The position numbers and the translations under genes are program-made. A stretch of 64,000 nt of DNA from Flavobacteriaceae bacterium UBA1903 (lineage in GTDB: Bacteria; Bacteroidota; Bacteroidia; Flavobacteriales; Flavobacteriaceae), in contig DDGL01000013.1 in the NCBI GenBank assembly GCA_002337605.1, positions 39,344 to 103,343 on the forward strand, written 5' to 3'. Shown here piece after piece: positions 35,325 through 45,558 of this stretch (positions are counted from its first letter, which is position 1; each line of letters starts with the position of its first letter). Under the pieces are notes generated by a model. It was not told the origin of the DNA and did no database searches. It was given only the letters and a program-made list of their open reading frames with translations.

Positions 35325-38300
35325 CTAGTGATTACAGCCACTATGCATAAAACTATTGCTTTCCTGATGCCAAGGGAAGGCCTGGCTTTGTTTGCTGTCT
35401 TCCCACCAGAAAGCTTTTCGGTCTTTTGGGTGGTTACCAATTTCATTCATAGTACTGGCATCATAGAGACGCCCGTTTATCATTACCATTTCAATAGTAT
35501 TGGTGTTCTCAATATTCTCTAACGGATTTTTATTCAAAATGATTAAATCTGCCAGCTTTCCAGCTTCTAAAGAACCAATATCATCCCCTGCGCCAATATA
35601 TTCTGCGGCATTGATGGTGGCAGTTTTTAAGGCTTCCAGGTTGCTCATGCCGCCAGCTGCCAGCATCCACGTTTCCCAATGAGCCCCGATACCTTGTATC
35701 TGTCCGTGTGCGCCCATATTCACTTTTACACCAGCATCACTTAATTGCTTGGCAGTTTTGGATACCAAAATATGCCCGTTTTCATATTCCTTTTCAGGAA
35801 CCATCGTTCTGTGTCTAGAGCGACTATCTATAACAGAGCGCGGGGTAAATGTTAAAAGCTTTTCATTTTCCCACACGTTGTCACGCTGATAATAGTAATA
35901 CTCACCATTTAAGCCACCGTAATTTACGATTAAGGTTGGGGTGTAACCAGAGCCACTTTTGCCCCAGACCTCCAAAACATCCTTATATACGGGTGCTACG
36001 GGAATGTTATGCTCAACACCCGTATGCCCGTCAATAACCATAGTAAGGTTGTGATAAAAGGTAGAACCACCTTCAGGAACTACATTAATCCCTTCTTCCC
36101 TGGCAGCCTGCAAGACCTGTTGACGTTGCTCCCTACGTGGCTGATTGTAACTCTTTACACTTTTAGCTCCAAAGGCCTTGGTGCGTCTAATGCTGCTTCT
36201 GGCGTCCTCTATATTGTTGATAACAGCTTTAAAATCTCCGTCTGCTCCATACAAAATAAAGCCTGTTGAAAATAAGCGAGGTCCAACTAAGCTTCCTGTT
36301 TTTTGTAATTCAGAAAGCGTAAAAACTGTTTCAGTGTTTGCTGATGGATCGTGCGCTGTGGTAACTCCGTATGCTAGGTTGGCCATAAATTGCCAATTTT
36401 GCTGTGCAGGAATACCAGCTCTAAAAGCACCAATATGGGCATGGGCATCTACCATCCCGGGCATAATTGTCTTTCCTTCCAGGTTGTATATTTTTGCTCC
36501 GGCAGGGATCTTAATTTTTTGACCAACCCCCAGAATCTTGTTGTTTTCAATAAGAATAGTACCATTTTCTACTACACGGTCACCATCCATCGTAATAAGG
36601 GTAGCATTTGTAAAGGCAATAGTTCCGGTGGGCTTATCCGCAGGAGCTTCCAACCCTATTTTTATACCATTTTCGGGCATTTCGGAAGGTTCTTCTGCAC
36701 CACCAGGTACAAAACTGAATTTCTCCTGTAGCGTATTACTAAAATATTCATCCCCCAACGTCCATAGTACTTTTTGGCTGTTAGGTGCCCAGTGAATATT
36801 CACCCCTGCATCTTTAGCGATTTGTTGCACAGGAACCGAATTACTTTTTCCGTCTATGGTAATTGGTTTACCATTTAAAACCAAAGGAGCTACATACACT
36901 TTATGCAGGTTCGAAAAAGCAACCCATTTATTATCGGGACTTGGTACAATATGGTTGGCGTATTTCGAAATAAGGTGTTCTTGTTCATCTTCACCTTCCA
37001 GATTTACACTAATTAATTTTTTTGTTAGGTTCCCAAAGTAAGTGCCTCCTGTTTGGAGAAAAATTCGTTTTCCGTCCTTTGTGAATGTTGGGTTTTCACC
37101 GTCCTTAGTAATAAATTTTTCTTCGCTACCTGTAGTTATCGGAATACTGTAAATACCAGGTTTTTTAGTAAATGTGAAGCCTTGGTCACCATTTCCTGCT
37201 TCTTTTCTGAAGAGCAATGTCTTACCATCTCTTGAGAATGACGGCGTACGATAGATGCCTTTGGAAGTTGTAATTTTACTAGGTCTCTCACCTGAAGAGG
37301 AGACAACAAAAATGGCACCTTTCTCTAAGTCGTTCCAAGTGACGAAAGCAATTATGCTTCCGTCTGGGGAGATGCTTGGTTCGAACTCGAAATCGGTGCC
37401 TTGTGTTAACCTTTTAGGGGTTCCGTTAGGTAAATCCTTGCGCCAAATATAGCCTAAAGCATTGAATATTAAAAATTTTCCATCAGGAGATGTAACGGCA
37501 TCACGTATCACTTTGCTGGTAACAGTTTCAGTATTTATTTTGCTGGTTGTGTGTACGGTCTCGGCAAGGTCTATCTTTACATTTGCTGTAAATGGAATTT
37601 CTGAAACTTGAAGTGAGTTCACATTTATTTTGTTGATTTTCCCACTGCTCCAAAACACAAGTTCGGTATTATTAGGCATCCAGTCGAAATTTGGATAAAC
37701 CCCAAAAATTGCCCAGGCTTCCTGTTGATCTTTGTTTAGTTGGTCGTATACAGGCCATTCTTCCCCTGTTTCTAACTCGTGAATATAAAGGACACTTTTT
37801 TCACGCACTCGTTTTACAAATGCCAGCTTTGTACCGTCTGGGGAAAGTGTTGGACGCGCTGCGCCTCCAGGACCCCCTGTAATAGTTTCGGTGGTTCCGT
37901 CTTCAAAATTATAACGTTTTATCACATAGATCTGACTGTTTGGATCTTTGTTGTATTGAAAAAAACCTCCCGGGTACATGTCTTCAGAATAATACAAGTA
38001 CTTACCATCGCTGGAAACATAAGGCTCATTTACATCTTGTTGATCATTTTTTCGCTCTGTTAACTGTAACCCACTTCCGCCTGTAATATGGTACTGCCAT
38101 AATTCTCCGGCCCCTAAACTACGACCTGAGGTAAAGTGTTTACGCGCAATAAGGTAGTTACCATCTGGCATCCAGACTGCGTTGTTAAGTAACCTGAAAT
38201 CTTCTTTGGTAATTTGTTTGGCATCGCTTCCATCTGCATTCATAACCCAGATGTTATCACCACCGCCCGCATCGCTCGTAAACGAGATCTTGGAGCCGTC

Positions 38301-38615
38301 CGGGCTAAAACGCGGCTGAATTTCAAAAGGAATACCACTTCGTAACACCTTGGCTTCTCCACCAGAAATAGGAATCGTATAGATATCTCCCAGCAAATCA
38401 AAAACGATTGTTTGTCCGTTAGGGCTTACATCCAGATTCATCCAGGTCCCTTCATCGGTGCTGAAGCTATGGGTTTTGTAATTAAAATCCATTCCCGGAT
38501 TGGCTACATCCCATTCGGTTTTTTCCTGGTCTTTGTCTTTTTTCTTTTTCTTCTGGGAAAAGGAGGTTCCGCTTAAAAGGATAGCGCCTGCAAGGAGGAA
38601 GTGTTTGTAGTTCAT
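35325..38615 (-). CDS. PD40 beta-propeller amidohydrolase
   Basis: 1096 residues with a signal peptide (LLSGTSFSQ). The N-terminal 630 residues form two WD40-like/PD40 propellers with repeated SPDG blades (FSPDGSKISFTSDAG, LSPDGTKLAFVKR, SPDGSIIAFVTW, PSPDNKWVAFS). The C-terminal amidohydrolase (about 660-1080) has MVDAHAHIG with the HxH metal pair, the later His in GHTGVEHN, MGAHGQIQGIG and the closing GSLEAGKLADLIIL. The combination of TolB-like propeller and metal-dependent hydrolase is common in Bacteroidetes, and periplasmic peptidase or dipeptide hydrolysis is the usual guess. Separate from the ABC genes downstream. Confidence 0.9.
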   Translation of the reverse strand: MNYKHFLLAGAILLSGTSFSQKKKKKDKDQEKTEWDVANPGMDFNYKTHSFSTDEGTWMNLDVSPNGQTIVFDLLGDIYTIPISGGEAKVLRSGIPFEIQPRFSPDGSKISFTSDAGGGDNIWVMNADGSDAKQITKEDFRLLNNAVWMPDGNYLIARKHFTSGRSLGAGELWQYHITGGSGLQLTERKNDQQDVNEPYVSSDGKYLYYSEDMYPGGFFQYNKDPNSQIYVIKRYNFEDGTTETITGGPGGAARPTLSPDGTKLAFVKRVREKSVLYIHELETGEEWPVYDQLNKDQQEAWAIFGVYPNFDWMPNNTELVFWSSGKINKINVNSLQVSEIPFTANVKIDLAETVHTTSKINTETVTSKVIRDAVTSPDGKFLIFNALGYIWRKDLPNGTPKRLTQGTDFEFEPSISPDGSIIAFVTWNDLEKGAIFVVSSSGERPSKITTSKGIYRTPSFSRDGKTLLFRKEAGNGDQGFTFTKKPGIYSIPITTGSEEKFITKDGENPTFTKDGKRIFLQTGGTYFGNLTKKLISVNLEGEDEQEHLISKYANHIVPSPDNKWVAFSNLHKVYVAPLVLNGKPITIDGKSNSVPVQQIAKDAGVNIHWAPNSQKVLWTLGDEYFSNTLQEKFSFVPGGAEEPSEMPENGIKIGLEAPADKPTGTIAFTNATLITMDGDRVVENGTILIENNKILGVGQKIKIPAGAKIYNLEGKTIMPGMVDAHAHIGAFRAGIPAQQNWQFMANLAYGVTTAHDPSANTETVFTLSELQKTGSLVGPRLFSTGFILYGADGDFKAVINNIEDARSSIRRTKAFGAKSVKSYNQPRREQRQQVLQAAREEGINVVPEGGSTFYHNLTMVIDGHTGVEHNIPVAPVYKDVLEVWGKSGSGYTPTLIVNYGGLNGEYYYYQRDNVWENEKLLTFTPRSVIDSRSRHRTMVPEKEYENGHILVSKTAKQLSDAGVKVNMGAHGQIQGIGAHWETWMLAAGGMSNLEALKTATINAAEYIGAGDDIGSLEAGKLADLIILNKNPLENIENTNTIEMVMINGRLYDASTMNEIGNHPKDRKAFWWEDSKQSQAFPWHQESNSFMHSGCNH

Positions 38616-38677
38616 TTGTAGTCGGTTTTAGAGGCTACAAAATACGGATAATAATAAATATAAAATAATGTCGGGTT

Positions 38678-38696
38678 GAGCCCTTCGACCAGGCTC
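38678..38696. repeat. Imperfect hairpin, REP-like
   Basis: GAGCC/GGCTC arms with a nine-base loop rich in the flavobacterial TTCGACC-type motif. In the spacer upstream of the amidohydrolase; no T tract. Confidence 0.35.
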
Positions 38697-38785
38697 TTGA
38701 TATACTAAAGTTGAAACTAATTTAACTGGCAATTTTTACTCTAGTACTCTATACTACGCAATGAGGGTAGAGGTATGTATTCAAC

Positions 38786-38822
38786 AAAAAAAAAGGTCGA
38801 AACCTATTGAGAGTCCGACCTT
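38786..38822 (-). terminator. Terminator of the PAP2 phosphatase gene
   Basis: AAGGTCG/CGACCTT arms (38793-38799, 38816-38822) with a 16-base loop and an A tract that gives U on the minus strand, 22 bases after the stop. Confidence 0.7.
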
Positions 38823-38843
38823 ACTCATGGTGTTTTACTGCTT

Positions 38844-39689
38844 TTAAAATTTCAGCGAAAGTGCCATGGCAGTATATTCATCACCTAAGAAAGTTCTTCC
38901 ACCTGTTGGATAGATAGAAAGTCCGTCATTATTTTTCTTTTTATGGAGTTCCGGTACCAGGATTCCTACGCCTGCTCCCAGCACATACCCAAGCGCTACA
39001 TCTGTCAGGAAATGTTGTCCTCCCTGAATTCTGAAATATCCAACAGCTGCCGGTAATGCAGCGGCTCCACCCCATATTAATACTTTACCAGTCGGGCTAG
39101 CATCTGGATTAAAATCGCTATACACTTTGGCCATGAAAAAAGTAGCCGTAGCTGTAGCTGCTACGTGACCCGAATAAAAGGACCTTTGTCCGTTGTTACT
39201 CATTCTTCGGTCTCGTCCTGTTTCTCCACTATCATCATATACATACGGACGACTTCTGTCTACCAGTCCTGCTGTAATGGTGTAAGCAGCAGCTGTAGTG
39301 GCCAGACTCTCTAAATATAAACCTAGGTATTGGCCAGTATGGTCGTTAATTTCATCATCAAACAAAAAAGCCAGGGGTGCAGCAAAGGAAATAGCAAAAG
39401 GGATGTCACTTATAGCATTTGCGTTTTCATCATGATTCCCAGCGGCCCAGCGGTCTATAAAATTAATTTTATCTATCTGGCCTTGAAGATCATTCTCAAT
39501 GAGAGCAAATTCTTCTGGCTCAATATCTTCTTTATTTTGAATCAATAAGAATCCACCGGCACTTCCGGCAAGCGCAGCACCTGTCCAAATACCATCGGTA
39601 GTCCAATCCCATTCGTACGGACTTTCGGCTTTTTGAGCGTTTGTAGTAATTGAAATTAGGGCTATGGTAAGTAGTATGAGTTTTTTCAT
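38844..39689 (-). CDS. PAP2-family membrane-associated phosphatase
   Basis: 281 residues from the ATG at 39689, which gives a signal peptide (ISITTNAQ). The longer frame starts with TTG. The PAP2 motifs are present: SRPYVYDD (K/R-x6-RP region), the SFYSGHVAATA Ser-Gly-His signature and RIQGGQHFLTDVALGYVLG with Arg and His. These enzymes dephosphorylate lipid phosphates such as undecaprenyl diphosphate or phosphatidic acid. An N-terminal signal and a C-terminal beta-rich end (YTAMALSLKF) suggest an outer-membrane or periplasmic form seen in Bacteroidetes. Monocistronic. Confidence 0.88.
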   Translation of the reverse strand: MKKLILLTIALISITTNAQKAESPYEWDWTTDGIWTGAALAGSAGGFLLIQNKEDIEPEEFALIENDLQGQIDKINFIDRWAAGNHDENANAISDIPFAISFAAPLAFLFDDEINDHTGQYLGLYLESLATTAAAYTITAGLVDRSRPYVYDDSGETGRDRRMSNNGQRSFYSGHVAATATATFFMAKVYSDFNPDASPTGKVLIWGGAAALPAAVGYFRIQGGQHFLTDVALGYVLGAGVGILVPELHKKKNNDGLSIYPTGGRTFLGDEYTAMALSLKF

Positions 39690-39910
39690 AACACGAAAAT
39701 AGTTCTTCAATCGGATTATGGTATCTACATTAACAAATTGTTAAGCGTGATTTATTGAAATATTTAGAAAAATGGAATCCAGTCATGGAATGTTTTTAGC
39801 TTTTCGATTTTCTTAACAATTTTAATCCTTGAATTGTTAATTACTTTCAGAAGATATCGTTTTTCAATTTCTAGTGAACCCCTATATTTAACGCTTATTC
39901 ACGAGACTTT

Positions 39911-41761
39911 ATGGCAGAAACAAATTATACCGAAGATAACATACGTTCGCTCGATTGGAAAGAGCACATTCGTATGCGTCCAGGGATGTATATTGGAAAA
40001 TTGGGTGACGGTTCTTCGCCAGACGATGGCATCTATATTTTGCTGAAAGAAGTGATCGACAACTGTATCGATGAATTTGTTATGGGCGCAGGAAAAACGA
40101 TCGAAATAAAAATAAAGGATAAAGAAGTAAAAGTACGTGACTTTGGTCGTGGCATCCCATTGGGGAAGGTGGTAGACGTAGTTTCCAAAATGAATACAGG
40201 TGGAAAATACGACAGCCGTGCGTTTAAGAAATCGGTTGGATTAAATGGGGTAGGAACGAAGGCGGTAAATGCACTTTCGGCTTCGTTTAAGGTAGAGTCT
40301 GTTCGTGACGGACAACAAAAAACCGCTCGTTTTGAATTGGGAGAACTCATAGAAGATCCAGCGGTAGAAACTACTACCAAACGTAAAGGAACTAAAGTGA
40401 TCTTTGTTCCGGACGAAAGTATTTTTAAAAACTATAAATACCGAAGCGAATATGTAGAGAAAATGCTTCGGAATTATGTGTATCTCAACCCAGGGCTTAC
40501 CATAGATTTTAACGGTGAAAAGTTTGTATCTGAAAACGGGTTAAAAGACCTGCTGGAAGATGATATGAATAAAGAGGATATGCTCTATCCTGTGATTCAC
40601 CTTCGTGGCGACGATATTGAAATTGCCATGACCCACAGTAAAACACAATACAGCGAGAGCTATTACAGCTTTGTAAACGGGCAAAATACAACTCAGGGAG
40701 GGACGCATCTGGCAGCCTACAGAGAAGCGCTGGTAAAGACCATTCGCGAACATTTTGGTAAAAATTACGATGCCAGTGATATCCGTAAATCGGTGGTTAC
40801 GGCTATCAGCATAAAAGTAATGGAGCCTGTGTTTGAAAGTCAGACCAAAACAAAGCTGGGTTCTACCGATATGGGAGGCGACCTGCCCACCGTGCGAACC
40901 TATATCAATGATTTTGTAAAAACGCAGCTGGATAATTACCTTCATAAAAATCCTGAAATTGCTGAAAAACTTCAGAAAAAGATCCTCACAGCCGAACGGG
41001 AACGTAAGGAGCTTTCAGGTATACGGAAACTGGCAAAAGATCGCGCTAAGAAAGCAAACCTGCATAACAAGAAATTACGCGATTGCCGTATTCATTTTGG
41101 CGATAATAAAAAAGAGCGTAATCTGGAAAGCACCTTATTTATCACCGAGGGAGACAGTGCGAGTGGAAGTATTACAAAAAGCCGGGATGTAAATACACAG
41201 GCCGTTTTCAGCTTAAAAGGAAAACCACTCAACAGTTACGGACTCACAAAAAAGATCGTGTACGAGAATGAAGAGTTTAATCTTTTGCAGGCCGCACTAA
41301 ATATTGAGGAATCCCTAGAAGACTTGCGCTACAACAACATTGTGATCGCCACCGATGCCGATGTAGACGGAATGCACATACGGTTACTGCTCATCACGTT
41401 TTTTCTGCAGTTTTTTCCTGAAGTAATTAAAGAAGGCCATTTGTATATTTTACAAACCCCGCTTTTTAGAGTACGAAACAAAAAAGAAACCATTTACTGT
41501 TATAGCGAAGATGAACGTCGCGAGGCCATAGAAAAGCTAAGGCCCAAGCCAGAGATCACCCGATTTAAGGGATTAGGTGAGATCTCTCCGGACGAGTTTG
41601 TACATTTTATAGGAGAAGACATTCGTCTGGATCCCGTGATGCTGGACAAGCAAATGAGTATTGAAGAGATGCTAAGCTTCTATATGGGCAAGAATACACC
41701 CGATAGACAGAAGTTTATTATTGAGAATTTGAAGGTGGAGTTGGATGCGGTGGAAGATTAA
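39911..41761 (+). CDS. parE: DNA topoisomerase IV subunit B
   Basis: 616 residues, shorter than GyrB and typical of Bacteroidetes type IIA subunit B of the ParE class. GHKL ATPase: MRPGMYIG, the EVIDNCIDEF asparagine helix, VRDFGRGIP and GLNGVGTKAVNALS. The transducer has the QTKTKLGS loop. TOPRIM: TEGDSASGSI (Glu) and ATDADVDGMHIR (DxD) for Mg2+. It decatenates replicated chromosomes together with ParC, encoded 440 bases downstream. The intervening spacer is occupied by a decayed pseudogene, so the two subunits may no longer share a short leader. Confidence 0.93.
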   Translation: MAETNYTEDNIRSLDWKEHIRMRPGMYIGKLGDGSSPDDGIYILLKEVIDNCIDEFVMGAGKTIEIKIKDKEVKVRDFGRGIPLGKVVDVVSKMNTGGKYDSRAFKKSVGLNGVGTKAVNALSASFKVESVRDGQQKTARFELGELIEDPAVETTTKRKGTKVIFVPDESIFKNYKYRSEYVEKMLRNYVYLNPGLTIDFNGEKFVSENGLKDLLEDDMNKEDMLYPVIHLRGDDIEIAMTHSKTQYSESYYSFVNGQNTTQGGTHLAAYREALVKTIREHFGKNYDASDIRKSVVTAISIKVMEPVFESQTKTKLGSTDMGGDLPTVRTYINDFVKTQLDNYLHKNPEIAEKLQKKILTAERERKELSGIRKLAKDRAKKANLHNKKLRDCRIHFGDNKKERNLESTLFITEGDSASGSITKSRDVNTQAVFSLKGKPLNSYGLTKKIVYENEEFNLLQAALNIEESLEDLRYNNIVIATDADVDGMHIRLLLITFFLQFFPEVIKEGHLYILQTPLFRVRNKKETIYCYSEDERREAIEKLRPKPEITRFKGLGEISPDEFVHFIGEDIRLDPVMLDKQMSIEEMLSFYMGKNTPDRQKFIIENLKVELDAVED

Positions 41762-41806
41762 AAATGGAATATCGAGTATGGAATATGGACAAATGATTAT
41801 AGCGTA

Positions 41807-42156
41807 ATGCCTCGACACAATTTTAGAAAATTGAATATCTGGATGGATGGTATTGCATTTGTGAAAATTGATAACAAAAGCTTTTCCAAAATTTGAAATG
41901 TTTAATCTAACAAATCAGATGAATAAATCTGCTGTTTCAATTCCATCAAACATAGCTGAGGGCTCAGCAAAATCCAGCGACAAGCATTTCAAAGTTTTTC
42001 TTGAAACAAGTCTTGGCTCTGCTTTTGAATGGGGAACATAGCTAGAAGTTGCAAAAAATGAAGCATATATTTCAGAACTAAAAAAATAAAGAACTTTTAA
42101 AATTAATTCAATCATTGCAAAAAAGAATTGGAAGTTTTATAGACAGACTGAGCTAG
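41807..42156 (+). pseudogene. Decayed four-helix-bundle protein (23S rRNA intervening-sequence protein family)
   Basis: Reading from ATG at 41807 gives MPRHNFRKLNIWMDGIAF, the family start. A frameshift near 41895 is needed to continue as KFEMFNLTNQMNKSAVSIP, SNIAEGSAKSSDKHF and FLETSLGSAFEWGT. An in-frame TAG follows near 42040, then LEVAKNEAYISELKK. After a second frameshift near 42090 the frame closes with KELLKLIQSLQKRIGSFIDRL and a stop at 42154-42156. Two frameshifts and one nonsense codon in an otherwise well conserved 115-codon gene mark recent inactivation. Members of this family are often inserted in 23S rRNA genes or scattered in Bacteroidetes genomes; this copy splits parE from parC. 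Confidence 0.85.
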
Positions 42157-42202
42157 TCCGTTCCACAATCCAGGTTCCATATTCTTAACAAGTACTATAT
42201 AA

Positions 42203-44983
42203 ATGAGCGAAGACGAAAACATAAACCCAGACGAATCATTAGATCCGGAAGAAATAAACCACCAAGAATTGGAAGGAGGCGATGCTGTATCTGAAGAAGA
42301 GGAACCAGATACCGGCGAAACTATAACCCGGGTTACAGGAATGTACCGCGAATGGTTTTTAGACTACGCCAGCTATGTAATTCTGGAGCGTGCTGTACCT
42401 GCTATTGAGGACGGTTTTAAGCCCGTACAGCGGCGTATCATGCATTCTATGAAGGATCTGGACGATGGGCGCTACAACAAAGTAGCGAACATTGTAGGGC
42501 ATACCATGCAGTACCACCCGCACGGGGACGCGAGTATTGCAGACGCCATGGTACAGATTGGTCAGAAAGATTTACTCATAGATACGCAGGGAAACTGGGG
42601 AAATATCTTAACGGGCGATCGCGCAGCCGCTTCAAGATATATTGAAGCACGTTTGTCCAAATTTGCGTTGGACGTAGTCTACAATCCAAAAATAACCGAG
42701 TGGCAAGCCAGTTACGACGGTCGTAGAAAAGAGCCTATTAACTTACCCGTTATGTTCCCGATGCTTCTGGCACAGGGAGGTGAGGGAATCGCGGTAGGAT
42801 TGTCTACCAAAATATTACCCCACAACTTTATAGAACTGATAGACGCTTCGGTGAAGCATTTACAAGGCAAGCGTTTCACTATTTACCCGGATTTCCCAAC
42901 CGCGGGAATGGTAGATGTAACAGACTATAACGACGGTTTAAGAGGCGGAAAAATAAGAAGTCGTGCACGGATTTTACAGCATGATAAAAATACCCTGGTG
43001 ATTCGGGAGATTCCGTATACTACCACTACGTCGTCGTTGATAGATTCTATTCTGAAAGCCAATGACAAAGGTAAGATCAAGATTAAAAAGATCGAAGACA
43101 ATACAGCGGCAGAGGTAGAGATCATGGTGCATATTCCGTCGGGGATTTCGCCAGATAAGACCATTGATGCTTTGTATGCGTTTACCAATTGTGAAACGTC
43201 TATTTCGCCTTTGGGTTGTGTGATTGAAGATAACAAGCCACTCTTTATAGGAGTGACTGAAATGCTGAAACGCTCTACCGATAGAACTGTTGAGTTGCTA
43301 AAAAGCGAGTTGGAAATTCAGTTGGGCGAATTTGAGAATCAGTGGCATTATGCTTCGTTGGAACGTATTTTTATTGAAAACCGAATTTATCGTGACATTG
43401 AAGAAGAAGAAACCTGGGAAGGGGTAATAAAAGCAATCGACAAAGGACTAAAACCGCATACGGGACATTTAAAACGTGCCGTGACGGAGGAAGACATTGT
43501 TCGGTTAACAGAAATTAGAATCAAACGTATTTCAAAATTTGATATAGATAAAGCGCAGCAAAAGATTGATGCCCTGGAAGATCAAATCGCCCAGGTAAAG
43601 CATCACTTAGCCAACCTGATTGAATATGCCATCGACTATTTCAAAAGGCTCAAAAAAGACTACGGCGAGGGTAAAGAACGCCAGGCAGAAATTAAAGTGT
43701 TTGACGATATTGAAGCCACTAAAGTGATCATTCGCAATACGAAGCTTTACGTTAACCGAGAGGAAGGATTTATAGGTACAAGTTTGCGCCGTGATGAATA
43801 TGTGACGGACTGTAGTGATATTGATGATATCATTTGCTTTACTGAGGAAGGGAAAATGATGGTGACCAAAGTAGACAGCAAAACTTTTATTGGCAAGGGA
43901 ATTCTACACGTTGCCGTCTTTAAAAAGAAGGACAAACGTACCATTTACAATTTAATTTATAAAGATGGACCCAAAGGTGCAACGTATGTAAAGCGCTTTA
44001 ATGTAACGTCTATGACCCGTGATCGTGAATACGACCTTACGGCAAAGACCAAAGGCTCCAAAGTGTTGTATTTCACAGCAAACCCAAATGGGGAAGCTGA
44101 GGTGGTCACCATTTTATTACGCCAGAGCGGAAGCATTAAAAAACTTAAATGGGACCTGGATTTTGCAGATCAGCTAATTAAAGGCCGTGGCTCCAAAGGA
44201 AACATTGTGACCAAATATGCCGTAAAACGAGTTGAGTTGAAAGAGAAAGGACTTTCCACCTTAAAACCTCGCAAAATCTGGTTTGACGATACAGTACAGC
44301 GCTTAAATCTGGAAGGAAGAGGTGAGTTGCTGGGACAATTCAGGTCTGAAGACCGTTTGCTTATTATCAATCAAAAGGGAATTGTTAAAACCGTAACCCC
44401 AGAGATAACCCTTCGGTTTGAAGACGATATGATCGTGTTAGAAAAATGGGAGCCTAAAAAGCCTATTTCAGCAATATACTGGGAAGGAGAAAAGGAGTTG
44501 TTTTATGTAAAGCGCTTCTTAATTGAAAATCCAGACAGGGAAGAGCTCATTATCACCGAGCATCCCAAATCGTATCTGGAACGTGTATTTACAGATCACA
44601 GGCCTATGGCAGAGGTTGTTTTTGTAAAAGAACGCGGCAAAGAGCGAAAGGACAACCAGGAATTGAATCTGGAAGAGTTTATCTCCATAAAGGGAATCAC
44701 CGCTATGGGGAATCAGTTAACGAAGGATAAGGTGTTAGAAATAAATGCATTATCGCCTTTGCCTTACGAAAAACCAGAGGAAAAGAAAACCGAGGATTTG
44801 GATGTAGTAGACGAGGAGGAAATTAGTGCCGAACATAAAACTGAAACGGAAGTTGATACTAATACTGAAACATCGACCGACCGTGAGCCGCCTAAAGCTT
44901 CTATGGAAGACCAACAGAAAGCATCTGCAGACGATGAAGAAGAACCTCCGTTAGGAGAAGATGGGCAGGCAAAATTATTTTAA
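42203..44983 (+). CDS. parC: DNA topoisomerase IV subunit A
   Basis: 926 residues. The acidic N-terminal extension (1-40) precedes the winged-helix breakage-reunion domain with the catalytic Tyr146 in DRAAASRYIEARLS. HPHGDASI and the FPTAGMVD segment are also present. The C-terminal part contains pinwheel-type blades (FTEEGKMMVTKVDSKTF, INQKGIVKTV) and a long acidic tail rich in Glu, Thr and Asp from about 865. It is the DNA-cutting partner of ParE. It overlaps the next gene by one base (TAATG), linking it to a small membrane protein and mscL. Confidence 0.93.
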   Translation: MSEDENINPDESLDPEEINHQELEGGDAVSEEEEPDTGETITRVTGMYREWFLDYASYVILERAVPAIEDGFKPVQRRIMHSMKDLDDGRYNKVANIVGHTMQYHPHGDASIADAMVQIGQKDLLIDTQGNWGNILTGDRAAASRYIEARLSKFALDVVYNPKITEWQASYDGRRKEPINLPVMFPMLLAQGGEGIAVGLSTKILPHNFIELIDASVKHLQGKRFTIYPDFPTAGMVDVTDYNDGLRGGKIRSRARILQHDKNTLVIREIPYTTTTSSLIDSILKANDKGKIKIKKIEDNTAAEVEIMVHIPSGISPDKTIDALYAFTNCETSISPLGCVIEDNKPLFIGVTEMLKRSTDRTVELLKSELEIQLGEFENQWHYASLERIFIENRIYRDIEEEETWEGVIKAIDKGLKPHTGHLKRAVTEEDIVRLTEIRIKRISKFDIDKAQQKIDALEDQIAQVKHHLANLIEYAIDYFKRLKKDYGEGKERQAEIKVFDDIEATKVIIRNTKLYVNREEGFIGTSLRRDEYVTDCSDIDDIICFTEEGKMMVTKVDSKTFIGKGILHVAVFKKKDKRTIYNLIYKDGPKGATYVKRFNVTSMTRDREYDLTAKTKGSKVLYFTANPNGEAEVVTILLRQSGSIKKLKWDLDFADQLIKGRGSKGNIVTKYAVKRVELKEKGLSTLKPRKIWFDDTVQRLNLEGRGELLGQFRSEDRLLIINQKGIVKTVTPEITLRFEDDMIVLEKWEPKKPISAIYWEGEKELFYVKRFLIENPDREELIITEHPKSYLERVFTDHRPMAEVVFVKERGKERKDNQELNLEEFISIKGITAMGNQLTKDKVLEINALSPLPYEKPEEKKTEDLDVVDEEEISAEHKTETEVDTNTETSTDREPPKASMEDQQKASADDEEEPPLGEDGQAKLF

Positions 44984-45546
44984 TGGAACGTTCGAAGAAT
45001 ATACTGCAAACCATTAAGGAATATGCAATTCCTTATTACAAGCATACATACCATACTAAATTTTCGGCACAGGAAATACGAGAAAAGCTGCTCCAGCATG
45101 TTGATACGAAGGAGCGATCATTTTTTTCGAAGATTTTTGGAGCCAGTTCCTCAAAAAAAGATTCCTACCAGGGGAACATTGACGGAGATACGTTTAAAAT
45201 CCACCGGGTTAAAAAAGGTAAAAACTCAAATAGACCTGTGATACTTGGAACTATTACTCCATCGGTTAACACAACCCAGGTTCATGTAGTAATGCGGTTA
45301 CCCTATTTTAATGCACTTTCACTGGTTATCTGGATAGGTGTCCTTATATACATAGGGCTTGGAGATGCTACTCCAGCGAACTTTACCGATGCTAACATAT
45401 ACTTCTTACTGTTTATGCTATGTTTTGGGTATCTGGTTACCACGATTAGTTTTAATTATGAAGCATCTAAAACCAAAAAATTTTTAAAGCAAATCCTCCA
45501 GCCAGTGGTCGCAACTCATGAAAGTGACTGGATTATTCGGAATTAA
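44983..45546 (+). CDS. Two-helix membrane protein of unknown function
   Basis: 187 residues. The N-terminal 105 residues are soluble and basic (FKIHRVKKGKNSNRP). Two adjacent membrane helices follow (about 110-128 and 138-158), then a short polar tail ending in SDWIIRN. I do not recognise a family. The start ATG shares a base with the parC stop, and mscL begins 13 bases downstream, so it is part of the parC-mscL transcript. Confidence 0.72.
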   Translation: MERSKNILQTIKEYAIPYYKHTYHTKFSAQEIREKLLQHVDTKERSFFSKIFGASSSKKDSYQGNIDGDTFKIHRVKKGKNSNRPVILGTITPSVNTTQVHVVMRLPYFNALSLVIWIGVLIYIGLGDATPANFTDANIYFLLFMLCFGYLVTTISFNYEASKTKKFLKQILQPVVATHESDWIIRN

Positions 45547-45558
45547 AAACTGTCGCTT

